DNA from: Oscillospiraceae bacterium
GTDB lineage: Bacteria > Bacillota > Clostridia > Oscillospirales > Ruminococcaceae
Assembly: GCA_016303195.1 (NCBI GenBank)
Contig: JAEDMD010000008.1
Span: forward strand, 1-21,247
DNA length: 21,247 nt
Reading direction: 5' to 3'
The translations under genes and the position numbers were made by a program. The notes under the pieces are model-generated. The model was not told the DNA's origin. It saw nothing but the letters and a program-made list of their open reading frames with translations, and did not search any database. Positions 16,998 to 21,247 of the stretch are shown here, in pieces (the first letter of the stretch is position 1; every line of letters starts with the position of its first letter).

Positions 16998-17073
16998 TTG
17001 TAGGGACGGCCATTGGCCGTCCGCCGAGGATCTGACCTGTAAACCGAGGACGACCAATGGTCGTCCCTACAAA
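16998..17073. repeat. 76-base TTGTAGGG repeat, copy left of the HD gene
   Basis: Two inverted arms, TTGTAGGGACGGCCATTGGC on the left and GACCAATGGTCGTCCCTACA on the right, each palindromic, surround CCGAGGATCTGACCTGTAAA. The unit is repeated in direct orientation at 17747-17822 with one substitution. Confidence 0.9.
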
Positions 17074-17094
17074 TTGGGATTTCCCGTTTTTCGT

Positions 17095-17122
17095 GGGCTG
17101 TCGGGGACGCCAGCCCCTACAG
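17095..17122. repeat. Short GGGCTGTC...GCCCCTAC repeat
   Basis: A unit reading GGGCTGTCGGGGACGCCAGC and CCCTACA. Its reverse complement recurs at about 19108-19135 with one mismatch, showing that it is a dispersed unit that occurs in both orientations. Confidence 0.65.
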
Positions 17123-17158
17123 GTAATCTCAGAATTACGAATTGAAAAGGGGGAAAAT

Positions 17159-17713
17159 ATGACACCAAGAGAATACCTTGAAATACTGCACGTTTCCGAA
17201 AAGCTGAAAGATACTCCCCGTCACTGCACCACTACAAACAAGCGCACCGAAAGTGTAGCCGAGCATAGCTGGAGAGTGTCGCTGATGGCTTTTCTTCTGC
17301 GGCATGAATTTCCCGATGCCGACATGGACAAGGTCATTTCCATGTGCCTTATCCACGACTTAGGGGAGTGCTTCACAGGCGATATCCCCACATTTGTGAA
17401 AACGGACGATGACCGCAGGACTGAGGACATTCTCCTTGACAACTGGGTAAGCGCTCTGCCGCCTGAGATATCCGCTGATATGGCTTCGCTTTATGCGGAG
17501 ATGAATGAGCAGAAAACTCCCGAATCACGCATTTTCAAGGCTCTCGACAAGCTGGAGGCTCTTGTACAGCACAATGAATCTCCGCTTGATACGTGGTCGG
17601 AAAATGAGTATGAACTGAACAAGACCTACGCTTTTGACACGGTGGCTTTTTCGGAATGGCTCACCGATCTGCGAAAGGAAATTCTCAGCGATACCCTTGA
17701 TAAAATTCAGTAA
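17159..17713 (+). CDS. HD-domain phosphohydrolase (YfbR/HDDC2-like)
   Basis: A 184-aa HD-superfamily metal-dependent hydrolase resembling the 5'-deoxynucleotidase YfbR/HDDC2 group (HD_3). Metal-binding residues are visible: His36 in SVAEHSWRVS, His66-Asp67 in LIHDLGECFTGDIP, and Asp130 in KALDKLEALVQH. It probably removes phosphate from a nucleotide; the substrate is not certain. The start at 17159 was chosen for AAGGGGG upstream and because the longer frame runs back into a repeat. The gene is bracketed by 76-base direct repeats (16998-17073 and 17747-17822). Confidence 0.88.
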   Translation: MTPREYLEILHVSEKLKDTPRHCTTTNKRTESVAEHSWRVSLMAFLLRHEFPDADMDKVISMCLIHDLGECFTGDIPTFVKTDDDRRTEDILLDNWVSALPPEISADMASLYAEMNEQKTPESRIFKALDKLEALVQHNESPLDTWSENEYELNKTYAFDTVAFSEWLTDLRKEILSDTLDKIQ

Positions 17714-17746
17714 CTCCGCAGGGGAATGCGTTCCACAGCATGAATA

Positions 17747-17822
17747 TTGTAGGGACGGCCATTGGCCGTCCTCCGAGGATCTGACCTGTAAACCGAGGAC
17801 GACCAATGGTCGTCCCTACAAA
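17747..17822. repeat. 76-base TTGTAGGG repeat, copy right of the HD gene
   Basis: Same length and orientation as 16998-17073, with one visible substitution (GTCCTCCGAG here, GTCCGCCGAG there). It begins 33 bases after the HD gene stop. The next 80 bases, to the GNAT start, read as open protein-like sequence in the GNAT frame but have no start codon. Confidence 0.9.
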
Positions 17823-17903
17823 ATAAACGACTGTCTGGATTATTTCAATTCGGAGGCGGAGAAGTACAGACAATTGACAAATACATACAGAGGAGATACA
17901 ACT

Positions 17904-18461
17904 ATGCTTACACACATCGGCACACAGACTATCGAAACAGAAAGACTTATACTCAGACGCTTTGAATATTCGGACTGCGAGGCGGTTTTCAGAAACTGGG
18001 CAAGCGACGAACAGGTTCAGAAAATGTACTCCGAGCCGACCTACTCCACTTTAGAGGAAACAAAGGGACTTCTCGACAAGTACATCGGCAACTATTCCCG
18101 TGAGGACTACTACCGCTGGGCGATAATCGACAGGGAGAAGGGCGAATGTGTGGGACAGATAGCCTATTTCCTCGTTGACAGCAAGAACCACTTTGCCGAG
18201 ATAGAATACTGCGTCGGTGCGGAATTCCAGTGCAGAGGCTACTGCACCGAGGCTGCAAAGGCGGTCATTGATTTCGGATTTGAGAAGATGAACCTGCACA
18301 AAGTCCAGATATGCACAAAGACCATCAATGCGCCCTCAAAGCGTGTTATCGAGAAGTGCGGATTCACCTACGAAGGCACTCTCCGTGACTATTTCTACAT
18401 GGACGGACAGTACGTCGGCAGGCTTTATTTCTCTATTCTGCGTGACGAATACTATAAATAA
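17904..18461 (+). CDS. GNAT family N-acetyltransferase (RimJ/RimL-like)
   Basis: A 185-aa GNAT protein. The opening TIETERLILRRFEYSDCEAV is typical of the Acetyltransf_3/RimJ-RimL-type group; the acetyl-CoA site is the GAEFQCRGYCTEAAKAVIDF region (a variant of the QxxGxG/A loop), followed by LHKVQICTKTINAPSKRVIEKCGF with the standard N..S.RV.EK.GF block and EGTLRDYFYMDGQYVGRLYF. The acceptor, protein N-terminus or small molecule, cannot be told. AGAGGAG lies 8 bases upstream of the ATG. The frame is open further upstream but contains no supported start. The TAA stop merges with a heptamer repeat. Confidence 0.9.
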   Translation: MLTHIGTQTIETERLILRRFEYSDCEAVFRNWASDEQVQKMYSEPTYSTLEETKGLLDKYIGNYSREDYYRWAIIDREKGECVGQIAYFLVDSKNHFAEIEYCVGAEFQCRGYCTEAAKAVIDFGFEKMNLHKVQICTKTINAPSKRVIEKCGFTYEGTLRDYFYMDGQYVGRLYFSILRDEYYK

Positions 18462-18510
18462 ATTCGGAATTCGTAATTCGGAATTAAGGTGTCCCCTGAC
18501 GGGGACTGAT
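18459..18510. repeat. Heptamer-tail/hairpin-head repeat between the GNAT and thioesterase genes
   Basis: Starting at the GNAT stop codon: a tail of AATTCGG/AATTCGT units, then the hairpin GTCCCC-TGAC-GGGGAC (18491-18506), the same head as at 16969. It occupies most of the gap to the next ribosome binding site. Confidence 0.8.
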
Positions 18511-18533
18511 CTTTAACAAGAAAGGATAAAAAA

Positions 18534-18935
18534 ATGGCTGATATTGAAGAACTTGAAAAGGTACGTGAGATTTTCCGTGGGGACAGATTCGCTACGGAAA
18601 TGGGCGCTGTTATTGATGAGATAGGCGATCACCATGCAAAATGCAGTCTCATCATAAACGAACACCACAAGAACGCTATGGGCGGTGTCATGGGCGGAGT
18701 TTACTTCACTCTTGCCGATTTCGCATTCGCCGTTGCTTCAAACTGGCAGAAGGCGGGAGTTGTGGGGCTTAACTGCGATGCTGCTTTCATCGGTGCGCCG
18801 AAAACTGAGCGCATAATTGCCGAGGCAAATCTTGTCAAGGACGGCAGAAGCATATGCACTTACGATGTGAAAATCACCGACGAACTTGGAAATATCGTCG
18901 CAACAGTCCAGTGCATGGGCTTCCATAAGGGCTGA
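18534..18935 (+). CDS. PaaI-like hotdog-fold thioesterase
   Basis: A 133-aa single hotdog domain (4HBT). The central motif NAMGGVMGGVYFTLADFAFAVA corresponds to the PaaI signature N..G..HGG..F.LAD.A.A.A; the usual His of HGG is Met here, while the Asp of LAD, the expected catalytic residue, is kept. It probably hydrolyses an acyl-CoA or related thioester; the substrate is unknown. AGAAAGGA lies about 8 bases before the ATG. It is the last gene of this plus-strand group, with an intrinsic terminator behind it. Confidence 0.87.
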   Translation: MADIEELEKVREIFRGDRFATEMGAVIDEIGDHHAKCSLIINEHHKNAMGGVMGGVYFTLADFAFAVASNWQKAGVVGLNCDAAFIGAPKTERIIAEANLVKDGRSICTYDVKITDELGNIVATVQCMGFHKG

Positions 18936-18966
18936 ATAAATTATAATTGACGTATCTGAATTGCAG

Positions 18967-18993
18967 GGGCGCTTTCCGAGCGCCCTCTTTTTT
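18967..18993 (+). terminator. Intrinsic terminator after the thioesterase gene
   Basis: GGGCGCT-TTCCG-AGCGCCC followed by TCTTTTTT. Preceded by TTGCAGG, so it is also a variant of the TTGTAGGG hairpin family used as a terminator. Confidence 0.8.
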
Positions 18994-19000
18994 ATGGCAA

Positions 19001-19195
19001 AAAGCAAAGGACGCCAAATAGGCGTCCTGAGTTTGTCGAAAAACTAATTTGGGGACGTCGAGGACGCCGTCCCCTACAAAACTTTTCACGAATAATAGAC
19101 AAATTGTAGGGGCTGGCGTCCTCGACAGCCCATTGATTTACAACGAAATATGACTTTTTCGACAAGCAAAGGACGCCCAATGGGCGTCCCTACGC
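19001..19195. repeat. Nested inverted repeats between convergent genes
   Basis: Outer hairpins with GGACGCC cores sit at both ends (19011-19027 and 19170-19190). Inside them TTGTCGAAAAA (19033-19043) pairs perfectly with TTTTTCGACAA (19155-19165), and further in two TTGTAGGGG-type units face each other (about 19051-19079 and 19108-19135). The block has no open frame of interest. It looks like several repeat units inserted together or one compound palindrome. Confidence 0.75.
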
Positions 19196-19234
19196 TTATA
19201 TGTGTGTATTTATGTTATCTTTCTCTTGTAATTT

Positions 19235-21043
19235 TTATTCAAATATCTCTGCAATTTTAGCTTCTATGTCATTCATGCCCGACTTGTAGACTCTTGTTGC
19301 AAGCACTTCAACAGGTGCATCGGCAAGGGCATTGACGATAATATAGCCCTGATCGGTGATAAGCACATCAGCCATTATATCCTCATCGCTTCTTCTGAAC
19401 TGATCGAAGCTGATCCTGATATTGCCGTAATTGAACATATCAGCACGGTCAATATCCTCAGTTTCCCATTTGTTACGTCTTAAAACTTCCCAAATGCGTT
19501 CGGACTGTTCTGCTGTGAGAGTGCCGCCCTTGCCTGTGGATTCGATGTAGTATTCGGCAGTTGCTCCCTTTATCCAGTCAAAATCTGAGTGTATTTCTGT
19601 GCCGTACAGTTCATCTATGGCTTCAAGGATATCGTTGTTGTCGAACTTGTAGAACTTTTCTTGCTCCGGATGTATCTTTTCATTTTTCTCGTTCAAGTCA
19701 TACATATGGATATATCCGTTCACATAGACATCGACATGACGAGTATACATTTCATACTGACCTGCAATATCTCCCTCGAAACCGTATACAAATACAAGAG
19801 AATCAAGGTCAAAAGCCGTTACCTCATGTGCAGACCAGTCATAGCCGTAGAAAATTTCCTGCAACTGCTTGGAATACATATCTCCGCCTATTCCCAGTTT
19901 CTCGAAATTGAATCCCGGCAGATAATAAGCGGAATTATCCTCGGTGTGCTTTTTCTCGGTGTCCATAGCAGATTCAAGAATGTCAAGCGCTTCGTTGCAG
20001 TCGCCATTGAAGAAATAAACATTCTCTGTGCCGTTCTCATTATGGACAGTGTAAGAGTAGAAGTTTTCTTCAAAGAACAGAAACTCAGCTATACGCTCAT
20101 CGTTCTGAGATACTTCAACATTAAAAAGCAGCTTTCCTGTTTCGGGAGCGCTTATGGGATTGTCTGAATTGTTGAGTATCCAGTCAGCCAGACCGTTCAT
20201 CATGGCATCTGTCATATCCTGCTCATTCGTGCCACGGCAGGAAGAATCAGTATATACGTAATTCGGGGTCAGAACGGCATTATAGCTCTCATCGTAAGCG
20301 GCAAGTGTCATTTTCTGCGTCATATCGTCGGTTATTGCCTGTATCGTTTCCTCTGCCGGCTCATCCATGGTCTCAGCGCCGAGTATCTCACGGACTCTGC
20401 TGTCAAATTCGTTGAAGTCGATGCGGAAATATCTGATAAATAAAGGTTCAATTGGTTCATCCTCATGGTCTGCCTCTCTGGAAAAAGAGTTCGGGTAAGC
20501 CTTCCATTCCGCAATGCCGTCATCGCTGATAGTCAGATCGTAATGATTCTCCTCATTCTTCCATGATACCATGTAAACAGACGGAGCTTCTTCCGCCGCA
20601 AATGGTTCAGTTTCCTCGACCCAGTTGAACTTATTGAGAAAATCCGCCAGTTCAGCGTTGTTCTCATACTCATGAACTTCATCATTTTCATCAGCCACAC
20701 AAAAAACATAATCACGCTGTGTGAAGTCCCCGAAAGGTGTAACGGCTTCATCAGTCATAACCTGCGCCATATCCGAGCCAATGTTGGAATTTCCCTGCCT
20801 GTGGAGGAAAACTCCCGTAGCGCCCAGACCTCCTGCAAGAACTGCACAGGCGGCGAGACCGCTGACAACTCTGCGGATGCGGTGAGGCTGTGCCCTTTCG
20901 ACTGTGAAAATGTGGTCGGTGTATGTGCCGTTTCCGCTTCGTTCAGCCTTTTCAATTTCGGTGCATTTGTCGATTATCCGCTCTCTCAGCTCATCGGGCA
21001 TGGTTATTTTCTCAGCGGATGATCTTATTTTCTTTTCCATCAT
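19235..21043 (-). CDS. Membrane-anchored protein with anti-sigma-like N-terminus and repeated extracellular module
   Basis: A 602-aa protein not assigned to a named family. Residues 1-57 are charged and begin with an anti-sigma-like MPDELRERIIDKC segment, one membrane helix lies at about 59-80 (VVSGLAACAVLAGGLGATGV), and the remaining 520 residues are acidic and would be outside the cell. That part seems to contain up to four related units of 80-95 residues (about 125-222, 275-362, 390-482, 510-602), each starting near an aromatic or Trp position, running through beta-rich sequence with a G-x-I turn, and ending in a helix like EFDSRVREIL, DILEAIDELY or DIEAKIAEIF. In this group of bacteria such genes often follow an ECF sigma-factor gene; the region upstream leaves the window, so this is untested. 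AAGGAG precedes the first of two adjacent ATGs. Confidence 0.75.
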   Translation of the reverse strand: MMEKKIRSSAEKITMPDELRERIIDKCTEIEKAERSGNGTYTDHIFTVERAQPHRIRRVVSGLAACAVLAGGLGATGVFLHRQGNSNIGSDMAQVMTDEAVTPFGDFTQRDYVFCVADENDEVHEYENNAELADFLNKFNWVEETEPFAAEEAPSVYMVSWKNEENHYDLTISDDGIAEWKAYPNSFSREADHEDEPIEPLFIRYFRIDFNEFDSRVREILGAETMDEPAEETIQAITDDMTQKMTLAAYDESYNAVLTPNYVYTDSSCRGTNEQDMTDAMMNGLADWILNNSDNPISAPETGKLLFNVEVSQNDERIAEFLFFEENFYSYTVHNENGTENVYFFNGDCNEALDILESAMDTEKKHTEDNSAYYLPGFNFEKLGIGGDMYSKQLQEIFYGYDWSAHEVTAFDLDSLVFVYGFEGDIAGQYEMYTRHVDVYVNGYIHMYDLNEKNEKIHPEQEKFYKFDNNDILEAIDELYGTEIHSDFDWIKGATAEYYIESTGKGGTLTAEQSERIWEVLRRNKWETEDIDRADMFNYGNIRISFDQFRRSDEDIMADVLITDQGYIIVNALADAPVEVLATRVYKSGMNDIEAKIAEIFE

Positions 21044-21083
21044 ATAAATTGCTCCTTTCGTCGGTTATTTTCGGTACTTGTAG

Positions 21084-21105
21084 GGAACGCCGCCCTCGGC
21101 GTTCC
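21084..21105. repeat. Perfect hairpin, TTGTAGGG family
   Basis: GGAACGCCG-CCCT-CGGCGTTCC, preceded by TTGTAG. It lies 40 bases upstream of the start of the membrane-anchored protein. Confidence 0.65.
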
Positions 21106-21122
21106 GAAGGTTTCAATAAAAT

Positions 21123-21170
21123 TTGCGGCAACCATTTGTAGGGGCGCCCTTTGGGCGTCCTTGCGGCAAC
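21123..21170. repeat. TTGTAGGGG hairpin flanked by a 10-base direct repeat
   Basis: TTGCGGCAAC occurs at 21123-21132 and again at 21161-21170. Between the copies lies a 28-base piece, CATTTGTAG followed by the hairpin GGGCGCCC-TTT-GGGCGTCC. The direct repeat has the form of a target-site duplication. A further perfect hairpin, GAACATCG-N10-CGATGTTC, lies at 21216-21241, close to the window edge. Confidence 0.7.
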
Positions 21171-21247
21171 AGTAATTTCGTCGGGCAAGCCGAGGGGAGT
21201 AAAATCAGACCAGCCGAACATCGTAGCTTCGCTCGATGTTCTACTTC

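Noticed and set aside
17057..17158. N-terminal extension of the HD protein
   Set aside because: The extension is translated from the TTGTAGGG repeat and the following hairpin; the ribosome binding site lies directly before 17159.
17874..17902. Promoter (TTGACA) just before the GNAT gene
   Set aside because: The -10 at the proper distance would be TACAAC touching the start codon and downstream of the ribosome binding site.
21012..21221. 69-aa minus-strand open frame at the right edge
   Set aside because: Mostly translated hairpin repeat sequence, overlaps the start of the 602-aa gene, and has no ribosome binding site.

Overview
The window looks like a chromosomal segment of an anaerobic gut-type Firmicute, most likely Ruminococcus or a close relative in the Oscillospiraceae. 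This is an inference from an IreB-family gene, a DUF1540 cysteine-rich mini-protein, a lysine riboswitch ahead of asd, strong AGGAGG-type ribosome binding sites, and many dispersed hairpin repeats between genes. No species can be named from sequence alone. There are no rRNA, tRNA, phage, transposase or CRISPR genes.

Layout. (1) 1-1318: the tail of an unknown gene and folC on the plus strand, then a 200-base palindromic repeat block. (2) 1674-2335: two small minus-strand genes, an IreB homologue and a DUF1540 protein. (3) 2620-7476: the uvrB-uvrA excision-repair operon on the minus strand. (4) 7786-8715: a divergent amino-acid-binding lipoprotein gene with its own promoter and terminator. (5) 8951-12872: a minus-strand cluster queA, PAS pseudogene, PAS gene, tgt, HAD phosphatase, which combines two steps of queuosine tRNA modification with small PAS sensor proteins. 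(6) 13187-16885: the lysine/diaminopimelate operon asd-dapA-dapB on the plus strand, preceded by an extended -10 promoter, a lysine riboswitch and an attenuator. A four-helix-bundle (S23/IVP family) gene sits between asd and dapA. (7) 17159-18935: HD phosphohydrolase, GNAT acetyltransferase and PaaI-type thioesterase genes. (8) 19235-21043: a minus-strand membrane-anchored protein with an anti-sigma-like N-terminus and a repeated extracellular module.

The genes are mostly ordinary; the interesting structure lies between them. Two repeat families fill the gaps. One joins a heptamer tail (TAATGCG/TAATTCG/AATTCCG units) to a hairpin head (GTCCAC-TTC-GTGGAC or GTCCCC-TGAC-GGGGAC). Several copies start exactly at the TAA stop codon of the upstream gene, and the S23 gene is bounded by the same heptamer arrays. 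A 37-base tail in front of the S23 gene is identical to the tail of a gene-less copy downstream of dapB. This makes the S23 gene plus heptamer arrays the best candidate here for a poorly described mobile system. The second family starts TTGTAGGG, forms hairpins, and in one place is flanked by a perfect 10-base direct repeat. All coordinates and motifs were read by eye; family assignments rest on recognised motifs, not on searches.
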